DNA of 64,000 bases, taken from positions 558,001 through 622,000 of the forward strand of contig NZ_JASZYU010000002.1 of NCBI RefSeq assembly GCF_030316825.1. Direction: 5' to 3'. Positions 7,472-16,643 of this stretch are shown here, piece after piece. The stretch's first letter is position 1. Each line of letters opens with the position of its first letter. The notes beneath the pieces were generated by a model. That model did no database searches. It saw only the letters and a program-made list of their open reading frames with translations, and was not told the origin of the DNA. Position numbers and translations under genes: made by a program. The stretch is from Variovorax fucosicus. GTDB lineage: Bacteria; Pseudomonadota; Gammaproteobacteria; Burkholderiales; Burkholderiaceae_C.

Positions 7472-8512
7472 TCAGGCCACGACCACAGCGGCGGCGTCGC
7501 CACGCGCGGCGATCACGCCGATCTCGTGCACCGTTTCACCCGCAGCGCGCAGCGTGGCGGCGCAGGCCGCAGCTTCGGCCGCGTCGATCACCACGACCAT
7601 GCCGATGCCGTTGTTGAAGGTGCGGTTCATCTCGATGTCGTCGATGCCGGCCACCTTCTGCAGCCAGGCGAACAATTCGGTCTTCGGCCAGCTGCCCTTT
7701 TTCAGGTGGGCGGCCGTCCCTTCGGGCAGCACGCGCGGAATGTTTTCGAGCAGGCCGCCGCCGGTGATGTGGGCCAGCGCCTTGATCGGGTGCTTTGCAA
7801 GCGCCTCGAGCACCGGCTTGACGTACAGGCGCGTCGGCGCCATCACGGCCTGCCGGAACGGCTGCCCGTCGAGCGTGGCGGGCAGGTCGGTGCCGGCGCG
7901 CTCGATCACCTTGCGCACCAGGCTGAAGCCGTTGGAATGGACGCCGGCCGAGGCCAGTCCCAGCACCACATCGCCGGGCTTCACGTTCTGGCCGGTGAGG
8001 ATCTTCGACTTTTCGACCGCACCGACCGCGAAGCCCGCCAGGTCATATTCGCCGGCCGGGTACATGCCGGGCATTTCGGCGGTTTCGCCGCCGATCAGCG
8101 CGCAGCCCGAGAGCTCGCAGCCGCGCGCGATGCCGCCGATCACGGCCGCGGCGGTGTCGACATCGAGCTTTCCGCAAGCGAAATAGTCCAGAAAGAACAG
8201 CGGTTCGGCGCCCTGCACCAGCACGTCGTTGACGCTCATCGCCACCAGGTCGATGCCGACCGTGTCGTGCATGTTCCATTCGAAGGCCAGCTTGAGCTTG
8301 GTGCCGACGCCGTCGGTGCCGCTCACCAGCACCGGCGCCTTGTAGCGTTTGGGCACCTCGAACAGCGCGCCGAAGCCGCCGATGCCGGCCAGCACGCCTT
8401 CGCGCATGGTTTTCTTGGCGAGCGGCTTGATGCGGTCGATCAGCGCGTCGCCCGCGTCGATGTCGACTCCGGCGTCCTTGTAGCTGAGGGGGGCGGGCGA
8501 GTTCGAGGTCAT
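7472..8512 (-). CDS. purM: Phosphoribosylformylglycinamidine cyclo-ligase
   Basis: A 346-residue AIR synthetase that closes the imidazole ring in the fifth step of purine synthesis. Diagnostic stretches are [43 protein letters not shown] (ATP-binding loop), [24 protein letters not shown] and [17 protein letters not shown]. The length is normal for the family. It is divergent from hda across a gap of about 190 bases and is followed on the same strand by the AI-2E transporter gene. Confidence 0.97.
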   Translation of the reverse strand: MTSNSPAPLSYKDAGVDIDAGDALIDRIKPLAKKTMREGVLAGIGGFGALFEVPKRYKAPVLVSGTDGVGTKLKLAFEWNMHDTVGIDLVAMSVNDVLVQGAEPLFFLDYFACGKLDVDTAAAVIGGIARGCELSGCALIGGETAEMPGMYPAGEYDLAGFAVGAVEKSKILTGQNVKPGDVVLGLASAGVHSNGFSLVRKVIERAGTDLPATLDGQPFRQAVMAPTRLYVKPVLEALAKHPIKALAHITGGGLLENIPRVLPEGTAAHLKKGSWPKTELFAWLQKVAGIDDIEMNRTFNNGIGMVVVIDAAEAAACAATLRAAGETVHEIGVIAARGDAAAVVVA

Positions 8513-8706
8513 GGTGATGGCAGGCAGCGGGAGGCAGTGGGGAGCAGGGGGATAGCGCCGGTCGTCAATGCGCCCGGGCCGATAGAATTCGCCACGATTT
8601 TAAGGGCCGCGGGCCCTGCTTCCTTTCGCTTCATGAACCTCTCCTCAGCGCACACGTCCGAACCGGCCCGTCACGGCACGGTATGGCCGTGCCGGCGCTT
8701 CGGGGC

Positions 8707-9393
8707 ATGAAGCAGCTCGCACTCGACATCGGCCTGGCCACCGGCCCGACGCTGGCCGGCTTCTTTGCCGGCCCGAACGAGGCGGCCGTGCGGCACCTGC
8801 AGCTCTGGGTCGGCGAGGGTCGCGCCCAGGCGATTCATTCGCCGGTACCGACCTACCTGTGGGGCGACAGCGGCACTGGCAAGACCCATCTGCTCGAATC
8901 GGTGCGCGTCGCGTTGCGGGAGCAAGGCGCGAGCGTCGGCTGGCTGCATGCGGGCCTGCTGGAGCCGCCGGCTTTCGACGAGCGCTGGGGCGCCGTGCTG
9001 ATGGACGACGTGCACCTCTACACTGCAGTGCAGCAGCATGCGGCCTTCAACTGGTTCATCAACGCGCAGGGCTTGCAGCGCGGCGTGGTCGCCGCCGGCA
9101 CGCTGCCGCCGGCCGATTTGCCGCTGCGCGAAGACCTGCGAACCCGGCTCGGCTGGGGCCATGTGTTCCAGTTGCATCTGCTGAGCGAAACCGAGCGGCG
9201 TGCGGTGCTGCGCCAGGCGGCCGACGCGCGCGGCGTGATGCTGTCGGACGATGTGCTCGACTACATGCTGCACCGCTTCAGCCGCGATCTGGGCAGCCTG
9301 ATGGAACTGCTCAACCAGCTTGATGGCTTCGCGCTGCGCACCCAGCGTGCCATCACGATTCCGTTGATTCGGGCCATGCTCGAAAATGAATAA
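8707..9393 (+). CDS. hda: DnaA regulatory inactivator Hda
   Basis: A 228-residue AAA+ protein related to DnaA domain III. It starts MKQLALDIG, where the QLALD segment resembles the beta-clamp-binding motif of Hda. Walker A is GDSGTGKT (residues 53-60), the Walker-B-like segment is GAVLMDDVHLY, and the C-terminus has the lid region (FSRDLGSLMELLNQLDGFALRTQRAITIPLIRAML). Together with the clamp it promotes hydrolysis of DnaA-bound ATP and so limits re-initiation. An in-frame ATG at 8683 is possible, but the clamp motif normally lies at the very N-terminus. It precedes pcnB, as in related bacteria. Confidence 0.93.
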   Translation: MKQLALDIGLATGPTLAGFFAGPNEAAVRHLQLWVGEGRAQAIHSPVPTYLWGDSGTGKTHLLESVRVALREQGASVGWLHAGLLEPPAFDERWGAVLMDDVHLYTAVQQHAAFNWFINAQGLQRGVVAAGTLPPADLPLREDLRTRLGWGHVFQLHLLSETERRAVLRQAADARGVMLSDDVLDYMLHRFSRDLGSLMELLNQLDGFALRTQRAITIPLIRAMLENE

Positions 9394-9420
9394 AGGGCGC
9401 GGTTGCGCCGAAGAACTCCA

Positions 9421-10992
9421 ATGATCAAGAAATTCATCGACAAACTGCTCGGCAAATCGACCGCAGCACCGCGCTTCGGCAAACGCCAGGAGGTTGCCGC
9501 CTCGGTGCATGGCATCGACCCGGCGCTGGTCGACGATCGTGCGAAAAACGTGGTCACCACGCTGCAGCAGGCCGGTTTCGAGGCCTACGTGGTGGGCGGG
9601 GCGGTGCGCGATCTGCTGCTGGGGCTGCGGCCGAAGGATTTCGACGTGGCCACCAACGCCACGCCGGAGCAGGTCAAGGGCCTGTTCCGGCGCGCCTTCA
9701 TCATCGGACGGCGCTTTCGCATCGTCCATGTGGTCTACGGCCGTGGTCGCGAGCATGAAGTGATCGAGGTCTCGACCTTCCGTGCCTACATGGACAACGC
9801 CGCTGCCGAGCAGGTCAAGGGAAACGAGCGCACGAGCAAGGGCGAACTCGCCAGCATGAAGCATGCGGTCGACTCGACCGGCCGGGTATTGCGCGACAAC
9901 GTCTGGGGCCCGCAGGACGAAGACGCGGCACGCCGCGATTTCACTGTCAACGCGATGTACTACGACCCGGCCAACCAGGTCGTGGTCGACTATCACAACG
10001 GCATCAAGGACGCGAAGAAGCTCACGCTGCGCATGATCGGCGACCCGGCCACGCGCTACCGCGAAGACCCGGTGCGCATCATTCGCGCGATCCGGTTCTC
10101 GGCCAAGCTGGCGGCGCTGGGCTTCACCATCGAGGCCAAGACGCGGGCGCCCCTGGTCGAATCGAGCAAGCTGCTGGCCGATGTGCCGCAAAGCCGCCTG
10201 TTCGACGAAATGCTCAAGCTGCTGCAGACCGGGCATTCGATCGCCACCGTGGCGCAGCTCAAGCTGTTGGGCCTCGGCAAGGGCATCTATCCGCTGCTCG
10301 ACATCGTGGTCGAGCGTGCCGAGCAGCCGTTCGTCAACGCGGCATTGCAGGACACTGACCGACGCGTGGGCGAGGGCAAGCCGGTGGCACCGAGCTTCCT
10401 GCTGGCCTGTGTGCTGTGGGCCGACGTGCGCGACGGCTGGGCCGCGCGCATCGAGGGCCAGCATGGCCAACGCGGGCAGCCGGCCTACCCGGCGCTGCAG
10501 GACGCGATCGACGATGTGTTCAATTCGCGCATCGGCGATGTCTCGGGCCGCGGCAAGCTGGCTGCCGACATGCGAGAGATCTGGATGATGCAGCCGCGCT
10601 TCGACAAGCGCAGCGGTGCCACGCCCTACAGCCTGGTCGAGCAGGCGCGCTTTCGCGCCGCCTTCGATTTCATGCGGCTGCGCGCCGATGTGGGCGAGGT
10701 GGGCGAGGCGATTGCCGAGTGGTGGCAGGAATTCAGCACCGCCGACGATCTGCGCCGTCAAGACCTGATGGACCAGGTCCGCGACGAGCAGAAAAAGGGG
10801 CAGCGTGTGCGGGTGCGCGCGCCGCAGCCGCCGCAGTCGACGGCCGCCAACGCTGCATCGAGCGAGCCGGAACGCGAGACTGCCGTACCGCCGGACGGCG
10901 AAGCCGCCGCGCCGCGCAAACGGCGCCGGCGTCGCAAGCCGCGGCCCGAAGGCGGCGGCAGCGCCAGCAACGAAAGCACCTCGGCCGAATGA
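9421..10992 (+). CDS. pcnB: Poly(A) polymerase I
   Basis: A 523-residue class II nucleotidyltransferase that adds 3' poly(A) tails and promotes RNA decay. The catalytic head is YVVGGAVRDLLLGLRPKDFDVATNA (about residues 56-80), and the neck and body include RRDFTVNAMYYDP and RYREDPVRIIRAIRFSAKL. The last 50 residues are Pro/Ala-rich and end in a basic RKRRRRRKPRP tail typical of PcnB. The start is at MIKKFIDKLLG; upstream codons in frame are not conserved in character. Its TGA overlaps the ATG of folK (ATGA). The alternative, a CCA-adding enzyme, is disfavoured by the arginine-rich tail and length. Confidence 0.94.
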   Translation: MIKKFIDKLLGKSTAAPRFGKRQEVAASVHGIDPALVDDRAKNVVTTLQQAGFEAYVVGGAVRDLLLGLRPKDFDVATNATPEQVKGLFRRAFIIGRRFRIVHVVYGRGREHEVIEVSTFRAYMDNAAAEQVKGNERTSKGELASMKHAVDSTGRVLRDNVWGPQDEDAARRDFTVNAMYYDPANQVVVDYHNGIKDAKKLTLRMIGDPATRYREDPVRIIRAIRFSAKLAALGFTIEAKTRAPLVESSKLLADVPQSRLFDEMLKLLQTGHSIATVAQLKLLGLGKGIYPLLDIVVERAEQPFVNAALQDTDRRVGEGKPVAPSFLLACVLWADVRDGWAARIEGQHGQRGQPAYPALQDAIDDVFNSRIGDVSGRGKLAADMREIWMMQPRFDKRSGATPYSLVEQARFRAAFDFMRLRADVGEVGEAIAEWWQEFSTADDLRRQDLMDQVRDEQKKGQRVRVRAPQPPQSTAANAASSEPERETAVPPDGEAAAPRKRRRRRKPRPEGGGSASNESTSAE

Positions 10993-11447
10993 CGGTGCGG
11001 GCCTACGTGGCCATCGGCGCCAACCTCGGCGACGCGAAGGCCACGGTGCAGCAGGCCATCGACGCACTCGATGCGCTGCCCCAGACGCGGGTGGCGGCAC
11101 GCTCATCGCTCTACCGCAGCGCACCGTTCGAGGCCAGTGGGCCGGATTTCATCAACGCGGTGGCCGCCCTCGACACAGGGCTCGACGCCCATGCCTTGCT
11201 GGGCGCCATGCAGCAGCTCGAACTGCAGGCCGGCCGGGAACGGCCTTACCGCAACGCGCCGCGTACGCTCGACCTCGATCTGCTGCAGCACGGCGACGAC
11301 GCGCTCGACACGCCGACCTTGACCCTGCCGCACCCGCGCATGACGCAGCGTGCCTTCGTGATGCTGCCGCTGGCCGAGATTGCACCGGAGCTGGTGACCC
11401 CGCAGCAACTCGCCGCAGTGGCCGGTCAGCCGATCGAGCGCCTTTGA
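10989..11447 (+). CDS. folK: HPPK, 2-amino-4-hydroxy-6-hydroxymethyldihydropteridine pyrophosphokinase
   Basis: A 152-residue protein with the HPPK signature. It starts TVRAYVAIGANLGDAKATVQQAI, then FINAVAALDTGLDAHALLGAMQQLE, the catalytic RPYRNAPRTLDLDLL (two metal-binding Asp residues in DLDL) and LTLPHPRMTQRAFVMLPLAEIAP. It transfers pyrophosphate from ATP to the pterin in folate synthesis. It overlaps pcnB by four bases and is probably translationally coupled to it. No terminator is obvious before the DUF47 gene. Confidence 0.95.
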   Translation: MTVRAYVAIGANLGDAKATVQQAIDALDALPQTRVAARSSLYRSAPFEASGPDFINAVAALDTGLDAHALLGAMQQLELQAGRERPYRNAPRTLDLDLLQHGDDALDTPTLTLPHPRMTQRAFVMLPLAEIAPELVTPQQLAAVAGQPIERL

Positions 11448-11539
11448 AGATCTTCGCCAACGGGGCGCAGATCCTGCTGCGCGGCGGAATCTGCGGCGGC
11501 TGGAATAGGCCCTCCCGAAAAGTGCCGGCCTGAGCCCAT

Positions 11540-11545
11540 TACACT
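11540..11545 (+). promoter_or_regulatory. Possible -10 box of the DUF47-pit operon
   Basis: TACACT lies 60 bases upstream of the DUF47 start codon in the folK-DUF47 gap. No good -35 match lies at 17 bases. It is the only -10-like hexamer I see there. Confidence 0.3.
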
Positions 11546-11605
11546 TGCGCGGTTTTTCATGACGCTGTCACACGCCTGTGGCAGCCGTGCCCTCAGGAGA
11601 CCGCC

Positions 11606-12250
11606 ATGTTCGGCAAGCTGCTGCCCCGCGAGGGTAATTTTTTCGAAATGTTCAACCAGCATGCCGACCGCATCGTCGAGGCGGCGCGCGCTTTCGAGCA
11701 ACTGGTGGCGAATTACAACGATGTGCACCTGCGTGAGCAGTACAACCGCGACGTCGACAACGCCGAACGTGCGGCCGACCGCGTCACCCACGACGTCAAT
11801 CGGCTGATCCACAAGACCTTCATCACGCCGATCGACCGCGAGCAGATCCACAAGCTCATCAACACGATGGACGACGTGGCAGACCTGATCCAGGATTCGG
11901 CCGAAACCATGGCGCTCTACGACGTGCGCCACATGACGGACGAGATCACGCGACTGACCGCGCTGAGCGTCAAGTGCTGCGACAAGCTCCGGGACGCGGT
12001 GAAATTCCTCGGCCGCATCGCCGAGCCGGCGGTCGCCGAAGCCGCGCTGAAGGCCTGCGAGGAGATCGACCGCATCGAGTCCGATGCCGATCGCGTGATG
12101 CGCAGCGCCATGAGCAAGCTGTTCCGCGAGGAACCCGATGTGCGCGAGGTGATCAAGCTCAAGGCGATCTACGAACTGCTCGAAACCATCACCGACAAGT
12201 GCGAGGACGTGGCCAACGTCATCGAGGGCATCATCCTCGAGAACTCCTGA
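11606..12250 (+). CDS. DUF47 (PhoU-like) phosphate transport accessory protein
   Basis: A 214-residue all-helical protein of the DUF47/TIGR00153 family, distantly related to PhoU. It starts MFGKLLPREGNFFEMFNQHADRIVEAA. Two PhoU-like helical repeats with acidic metal-binding stretches (DNAERAADRVTHDVN, INTMDDVADLIQDSAE, EEIDRIESDADRVMRSAM, ITDKCEDVANVIEGIIL) follow. These proteins pair with Pit transporters and are thought to modulate them. A ribosome binding site (CAGGAGACC) precedes the start, and the TGA overlaps the ATG of the Pit gene (TGATG). Confidence 0.93.
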   Translation: MFGKLLPREGNFFEMFNQHADRIVEAARAFEQLVANYNDVHLREQYNRDVDNAERAADRVTHDVNRLIHKTFITPIDREQIHKLINTMDDVADLIQDSAETMALYDVRHMTDEITRLTALSVKCCDKLRDAVKFLGRIAEPAVAEAALKACEEIDRIESDADRVMRSAMSKLFREEPDVREVIKLKAIYELLETITDKCEDVANVIEGIILENS

Positions 12251-13260
12251 TGGCAGCGGTTCAGGTCAGCCTCTGGGTGGTCGTGGTGCTGGTGGCGCTG
12301 GCCATCGCGTTCGACTTCATGAACGGCTTCCACGACGCGGCGAATTCGATCGCCACCGTGGTGTCCACCGGCGTGCTCAAGCCCGGGCAAGCGGTCGTGT
12401 TCGCGGCGTTCTTCAACCTGATCGCGATCTTCATTTTTCACCTGAGCGTGGCGGCCACGGTGGGCAAGGGCATTGCGCACCCCGGCGTGGTGGATGTGCA
12501 TGTGGTGTTCGGCGCGCTCATTGGCGCGATCAGCTGGAACCTGGTGACCTGGTACTACGGCATCCCGAGCAGCTCGTCGCACGCGCTGATCGGCGGTATC
12601 GTGGGCGCGGTCATCGCCAAGGCAGGATCGGCGGGGCTGGTGGCGTCGGGCATCTGGAAGACCGTGGCTTTCATCTTCGTCTCGCCGCTGCTGGGTTTCA
12701 TGCTCGGCTCGATGATGATGATCCTGGTGGCCTGGATCTTCAGGCGCTCGACGCCGTCGCGTGTCGATCGCTGGTTCCGGCGGCTGCAACTGGTTTCGGC
12801 CGGCGCCTACAGCCTGGGGCATGGCGGCAACGACGCGCAGAAGACCATCGGCATCATCTGGATGTTGCTGATCGCAACCGGCTACTCGGCCGCCGGCGAA
12901 GCCAGCCCGCCGCTCTGGACCATCGTGAGCTGCTATGCCGCGATCGCTCTGGGCACCATGTTCGGCGGCTGGCGCATCGTCAAGACGATGGGGCAGAAGA
13001 TCACCAAGCTCAAGCCGGTCGGTGGCTTTTGCGCCGAGACCGGCGGGGCGCTCACGCTGTTCCTGGCCACGGCGCTCGGCATCCCGGTGTCGACCACCCA
13101 CACCATCACCGGCGCGATCGTCGGTGTCGGTGCCGCCCGCCGCGCCAGCGCCGTGCGCTGGGGCGTGGCCGGCACGATCGTCTGGGCCTGGATTTTCACG
13201 ATCCCGGCGTCGGCTTTCGTCGCCGCCATCGCCTACTGGGTAAGCCTGCAGCTGCTCTGA
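12250..13260 (+). CDS. Low-affinity inorganic phosphate transporter, Pit family
   Basis: A 336-residue membrane protein with the duplicated Pit signature. The first half has AFDFMNGFHDAANSIATVVSTGVLKP and ITWYYGIPSSSSHALIGGIVGA-type sequence; the second half has AYSLGHGGNDAQKTIGIIWMLL and LGIPVSTTHTITGAIVGVGAA. It should transport phosphate, probably as a metal complex, with a proton. About ten hydrophobic segments are visible. It is coupled to the upstream DUF47 gene by a one-base overlap, the usual arrangement. Confidence 0.95.
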   Translation: MAAVQVSLWVVVVLVALAIAFDFMNGFHDAANSIATVVSTGVLKPGQAVVFAAFFNLIAIFIFHLSVAATVGKGIAHPGVVDVHVVFGALIGAISWNLVTWYYGIPSSSSHALIGGIVGAVIAKAGSAGLVASGIWKTVAFIFVSPLLGFMLGSMMMILVAWIFRRSTPSRVDRWFRRLQLVSAGAYSLGHGGNDAQKTIGIIWMLLIATGYSAAGEASPPLWTIVSCYAAIALGTMFGGWRIVKTMGQKITKLKPVGGFCAETGGALTLFLATALGIPVSTTHTITGAIVGVGAARRASAVRWGVAGTIVWAWIFTIPASAFVAAIAYWVSLQLL

Positions 13261-13283
13261 GCAGCCCCGAGCTCACCGGATAT

Positions 13284-13730
13284 TCACTGGGATATCTTTC
13301 GGCCTTCTTCGATCTGGTATTCGAAGTAGCGCTGGAAGCTGAACACGATGCTGGCCATCAGGACGGTGCTGCCGAAGAGCAGGGCGAGCACGACCGCACC
13401 GATCGTGAGCCACTGCGTCCGCCCCGGGGGCGCGTCGGCTGGCGCTCCGGCGTTGTAGCGGGCGTTCCATTTTTCCGGCGTCATCAGGCCATAGACGATG
13501 GCCGTGAGCGCGCACCCCGCAATGGTAAAACCGAGCAGCGGCACGAGCGCCCAACTCCAGGCGTCGTCCAGACCGAACATGCGGGCGCGTTCAATGCCGT
13601 ACAGGCCGAGCGCGCTCGGGATCGGCAGCAGCCAGCCGAGCATGTCGCCCCAGCCGCGCAGGTAGAAGCGGTGCAGGCCGAGCGGCCCTCCCAGAAAGGC
13701 AAGCCAGGCGGCCGTTGTCTTGTTTTTCAT
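13284..13730 (-). CDS. TM2-domain-like small membrane protein
   Basis: A 148-residue protein with an N-terminal TM2-like motif (KNKTTAAWLAFLGGPLGLHRFYLRGWGDMLGWLLPIPSALGLYG). It has two or three further hydrophobic segments and a charged C-terminus (FEYQIEEGRKISQ). The role is unknown. The ATG at 13730 overlaps the TGA of the acetyltransferase gene (ATGA), so the two form an operon. The frame extends upstream, but that sequence is inside the acetyltransferase gene and is not conserved in character. Confidence 0.72.
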   Translation of the reverse strand: MKNKTTAAWLAFLGGPLGLHRFYLRGWGDMLGWLLPIPSALGLYGIERARMFGLDDAWSWALVPLLGFTIAGCALTAIVYGLMTPEKWNARYNAGAPADAPPGRTQWLTIGAVVLALLFGSTVLMASIVFSFQRYFEYQIEEGRKISQ

Positions 13731-14248
13731 TCGGGCGCCGTCGTGCTGCCTTCGCCCAGAACCTTCTCCATCAGCACCACGTCGCGCCACTGGCCGAACT
13801 TCCAGCCGCAGTCTTTCAGCACGCCCACCTGGGTGAAGCCCTGCGCCCGGTGCACGCCGACCGAGCCGGCGTTGGCCGAGTCGCCGATCACGGCAATCAG
13901 CTTGCGCACGCCGACCGCCTCCGCCGCCTTCGACAGTTCGGCCAGCAGTTTGGCGCCCAGGCCCTGGCCGCGCGCCGCGTCGGCCAGGTAGATCGAGTCT
14001 TCGGCCGAATAGCGGTAGGCCGGACGCGGCTTGAACCAGTTGCAGTAGGCAAAACCCAACACCTCGCCGTCGCGTTCGGCCACCAGATAGGGGAGGTTTT
14101 TCGACAGCACATCGGCGCGCCGCCCGGCCATGTCGGCGGCGCTGGGCGGCTCGGTTTCGAAGGTGCCGGTGCCGTGCAGCACGTGATGGGAATAGATGGC
14201 GGTGAGCGCCTCGACGTCTTCGTCGCGGCTCGGGCGGATGGTGATCAT
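13727..14248 (-). CDS. GNAT N-acetyltransferase, phosphinothricin/methionine sulfone acetyltransferase-like
   Basis: A 173-residue GNAT enzyme. It starts MITIRPSRDEDVEALTAIYSHHVLHGTGTFETEPPS, a pattern shared by Pat/MnaT-like acetyltransferases. Motif A, the acetyl-CoA loop, is IYLADAARGQGLGAKLLAELSKAA, and the C-terminal part is SVGVHRAQGFTQVGVLKDCGWKFGQWRDVVLMEKVL. It probably N-acetylates an amino acid analogue using acetyl-CoA. The frame could start six codons earlier. It is divergent from the rpsP operon and overlaps the TM2 gene. Confidence 0.88.
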   Translation of the reverse strand: MITIRPSRDEDVEALTAIYSHHVLHGTGTFETEPPSAADMAGRRADVLSKNLPYLVAERDGEVLGFAYCNWFKPRPAYRYSAEDSIYLADAARGQGLGAKLLAELSKAAEAVGVRKLIAVIGDSANAGSVGVHRAQGFTQVGVLKDCGWKFGQWRDVVLMEKVLGEGSTTAPE

Positions 14249-14293
14249 GGGAGGGGGAGAAAGCAAAAAGCGGGCAAAGGAAGCGCAGCGGGC

Positions 14294-14299
14294 TATAAT
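14294..14299 (+). promoter_or_regulatory. -10 box of the rpsP-rimM-trmD-rplS operon
   Basis: A perfect TATAAT sits 99 bases before the rpsP start. The -35 region is poorly matched. The long leader could allow leader-mediated control, but I see no clear regulatory structure. Confidence 0.5.
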
Positions 14300-14398
14300 G
14301 GAAGGCTTTTCAGCGTGTCGCTGGCCGGGTGGTCATGTCGCGTGTCTCAACGCTGGAAGAAATCGCTGGAAGAAATTCCACCACCCCAAGGATAAATC

Positions 14399-14662
14399 AT
14401 GGTCGTCATTCGACTCTCCCGCGGCGGCTCCAAAGGTCGTCCGTTCTTCAACATCGTCGTGTCGGACAAGCGCGTTCGCCGCGATGGCCGCTTCATCGAG
14501 CGCCTGGGTTTCTACAACCCGATCGCCAAGGAAAACGAAGAAAGCATCCGCATCGCGCAGGATCGCCTGACCTACTGGAAGAGCGTTGGCGCCCAAGCCT
14601 CGCCCACGGTCATGCGCCTGATCAAGCAAGCCGCTGCCGCGGCGCCCAAGGCAGCAGCCTAA
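14399..14662 (+). CDS. rpsP: 30S ribosomal protein S16
   Basis: An 87-residue ribosomal protein with the S16 signature [25 protein letters not shown] and [15 protein letters not shown]. An Ala-rich C-terminus follows [22 protein letters not shown]. It assembles into the 5' domain of the small subunit. It leads the classic four-gene operon with rimM, trmD and rplS, and AAGGATAAATC precedes the start. Confidence 0.98.
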   Translation: MVVIRLSRGGSKGRPFFNIVVSDKRVRRDGRFIERLGFYNPIAKENEESIRIAQDRLTYWKSVGAQASPTVMRLIKQAAAAAPKAAA

Positions 14663-14678
14663 GCTGCCCGCCCAGGCA

Positions 14679-15230
14679 ATGCTGCCCACACTCGAAGCCG
14701 CCGAATTGCCGGCGGATGCGATCGAGGTAGGCCGCATCGCCGACGCCTGGGGCATCAAGGGCTGGTTCAAGGTCCTGCCCCACAGCGCCCGACCCGAGGC
14801 GCTTTTCTCTTCCAAACGCTGGTTCCTGCAAGCCCCCGGTGCAGCCGCCGGCGTGTTCCGTCTCGCGATCCGCGAGGCGAAAGACCATTCCGACTGGGTC
14901 GTCGCGACGTCTGACGCAGTGGCCGACCGCAATGCGGCCGAGGCCTTGCGCGGTGCGCGCGTGTTCGTGCCGCGGTCGAGCTTTCCGAGCGCCGGCGACG
15001 ACGAGTACTACTGGGTCGACCTGATCGGCCTGCAAGTGACCAATCGCGAAGGCGTGATGCTGGGTGTGGTGCGCGAGCTCCTCGCAGCCGGCCCGCAGAC
15101 CACACTGGTGCTGGCGGCCGAGGAGGGTGGCGTCGCCATCGAGCGGCTCATTCCTTTCGTCTCTGCGTTCGTCGACAGCGTCGACCTGGCCGGCCGCACC
15201 ATCACGGTCGACTGGCAGCCCGACTACTAG
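14679..15230 (+). CDS. rimM: Ribosome maturation factor RimM
   Basis: A 183-residue protein with the RimM N-terminal beta-barrel (IEVGRIADAWGIKGWFKVLPHS) and a C-terminal PRC-barrel (DEYYWVDLIGLQVTNREGVMLGVVRELLAAGPQTTLVL, then VAIERLIPFVSAFVDSVDL). It assists 30S head maturation by binding S19. It lies 16 bases after rpsP and 15 before trmD, which supports one transcript. Confidence 0.95.
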   Translation: MLPTLEAAELPADAIEVGRIADAWGIKGWFKVLPHSARPEALFSSKRWFLQAPGAAAGVFRLAIREAKDHSDWVVATSDAVADRNAAEALRGARVFVPRSSFPSAGDDEYYWVDLIGLQVTNREGVMLGVVRELLAAGPQTTLVLAAEEGGVAIERLIPFVSAFVDSVDLAGRTITVDWQPDY

Positions 15231-15245
15231 CCGTTCGGCGCAAGC

Positions 15246-15992
15246 ATGCGCTTCGATGTCATCACCCTGTTCCCGGAGCTGTTCGCCCCTTTTCTGGTGA
15301 GCGGTGTCACGCGGCGTGCCTACGAAAGCGGGCAGGTCGAGGTGGTGCTCTGGAATCCGCGCGACTTTGCGACGGGTAACTACAAGCGCGTGGATGACCG
15401 CCCCTTTGGTGGCGGGCCCGGCATGGTGATGCTGGCCGAGCCGCTGTCGGCCTGCCTCGACGCGGCGCTCGCGGCTCGCGGCGGCCCCGCAGCGGTGGTG
15501 CTGTTCTCTCCGATCGGCGAGGTGCTGCGGCACGCGGCGGTCGAAAGCTGGTCGGCCGGTGCCGGCGCGGTGCTGGTCTGCGGCCGCTACGAAGGCGTCG
15601 ACCAGCGCTTCATCGACGCCCGCGTGACGCATCAGATCAGCCTTGGCGACTTCGTGCTGTCGGGCGGCGAGATCCCGGCGATGGCGCTGCTCGACGCGAT
15701 CGCGCGGCTGCAGCCCGGCGTGCTTGGCGACGAGGCCAGCCATGTGCAGGACAGCTTCAATCCGGCGCTCGACGGATTGCTCGACTGTCCGCACTACACC
15801 CGGCCCGAGCAGTGGCAGGGCGAGGCGGTGCCGGCGCCGCTGCTGTCGGGCCACCATGCGCAGATCGAGCGCTGGCGGCGCGACCGCAGCCTGGCGATCA
15901 CGGCCGCGCACCGGCCCGAATTGATCGCCGCTGCCCGCGCTGCGGGGCGCCTCAGCAAAGCCGATGAGGCAGCGCTCCAAAAAAAGCTATAA
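15246..15992 (+). CDS. trmD: tRNA (guanine-N1)-methyltransferase
   Basis: A 248-residue SPOUT-class enzyme that makes m1G37 in tRNA. It starts [29 protein letters not shown]. The substrate and knot regions follow: [32 protein letters not shown] and [31 protein letters not shown] (SAM-binding trefoil knot), then [21 protein letters not shown]. The length is normal. The gene ends in a run of A bases and a TATAAT sequence that overlaps its stop codon. Confidence 0.98.
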   Translation: MRFDVITLFPELFAPFLVSGVTRRAYESGQVEVVLWNPRDFATGNYKRVDDRPFGGGPGMVMLAEPLSACLDAALAARGGPAAVVLFSPIGEVLRHAAVESWSAGAGAVLVCGRYEGVDQRFIDARVTHQISLGDFVLSGGEIPAMALLDAIARLQPGVLGDEASHVQDSFNPALDGLLDCPHYTRPEQWQGEAVPAPLLSGHHAQIERWRRDRSLAITAAHRPELIAAARAAGRLSKADEAALQKKL

Positions 15993-15993
15993 T
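15988..15993 (+). promoter_or_regulatory. Possible internal -10 box before rplS
   Basis: TATAAT overlaps the trmD stop codon, 100 bases before rplS. A secondary promoter for L19 is plausible given the larger gap here than elsewhere in the operon, but no -35 match is evident. Confidence 0.3.
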
Positions 15994-16093
15994 CTTTGGC
16001 TCCCCGATCCTCTGGCCGGCCGCGTCCGTTTCAAGCCCAGTCTTGAGCAAGACGCCTTTAGTGCAGCGCGGCCACGATCGAATGCAGGAAACC

Positions 16094-16480
16094 ATGAACC
16101 TCATCGAAACCCTTGAGCAGGAAGAAATCGCCCGGCTCAACAAGAAGATTCCCGATTTCATGCCCGGTGACACGGTCATCGTCAGCGTGAGCGTCGTTGA
16201 AGGCACCCGCAAGCGCGTGCAGGCCTACGAAGGCGTCGTGATCGCCAAGCGCAATCGCGGCCTCAACAGCGGCTTCACGGTGCGCAAGATCTCCAGCGGC
16301 GAAGGCGTGGAACGCACGTTCCAGACCTACAGCCCGCTGATCGCCGGCATCGAAGTCAAGCGCCGCGGCGATGTGCGCCGCGCCAAGCTGTACTACCTGC
16401 GCGAGCGCAGCGGCCGTTCGGCACGCATCAAAGAGAAGCTGCCGGGCAAGTCGAGCAACAAGGCAGCAGCCGCCCAATAA
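16094..16480 (+). CDS. rplS: 50S ribosomal protein L19
   Basis: A 128-residue ribosomal protein beginning [34 protein letters not shown], with the L19 core [41 protein letters not shown] and [29 protein letters not shown]. The start at 16094 is preceded by AGGAAACC; the upstream in-frame ATG at 16043 lacks this and lengthens the protein beyond the family. It ends the operon and is followed by a strong terminator. Confidence 0.97.
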   Translation: MNLIETLEQEEIARLNKKIPDFMPGDTVIVSVSVVEGTRKRVQAYEGVVIAKRNRGLNSGFTVRKISSGEGVERTFQTYSPLIAGIEVKRRGDVRRAKLYYLRERSGRSARIKEKLPGKSSNKAAAAQ

Positions 16481-16501
16481 TCCGGGTCTGCAACCGTGCT
16501 C

Positions 16502-16528
16502 AAAAGCCGCCCGCCAAGGCGGCTTTTT
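16502..16528 (+). terminator. Intrinsic terminator of the rpsP operon
   Basis: AAAAGCCGCC, a six-base loop and GGCGGCTTTTT form a stem followed by a T run, 22 bases after the rplS stop codon. Confidence 0.85.
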
Positions 16529-16643
16529 GCATTGGCGCTCGAACAAACACACGTCTGTGTGATCTATTTCCTTTTGCCCGTCGGCCGCGGCCCGTGTCTT
16601 GCGTTGAACCTAACTGGAGCTTTCCCTGACCAACCGATCACCC

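Noticed and set aside
8671..11124. An 817-codon minus-strand frame opposite hda and pcnB
   Set aside because: Same reasoning: both plus-strand genes have clear motifs, and the antisense translation is low complexity.
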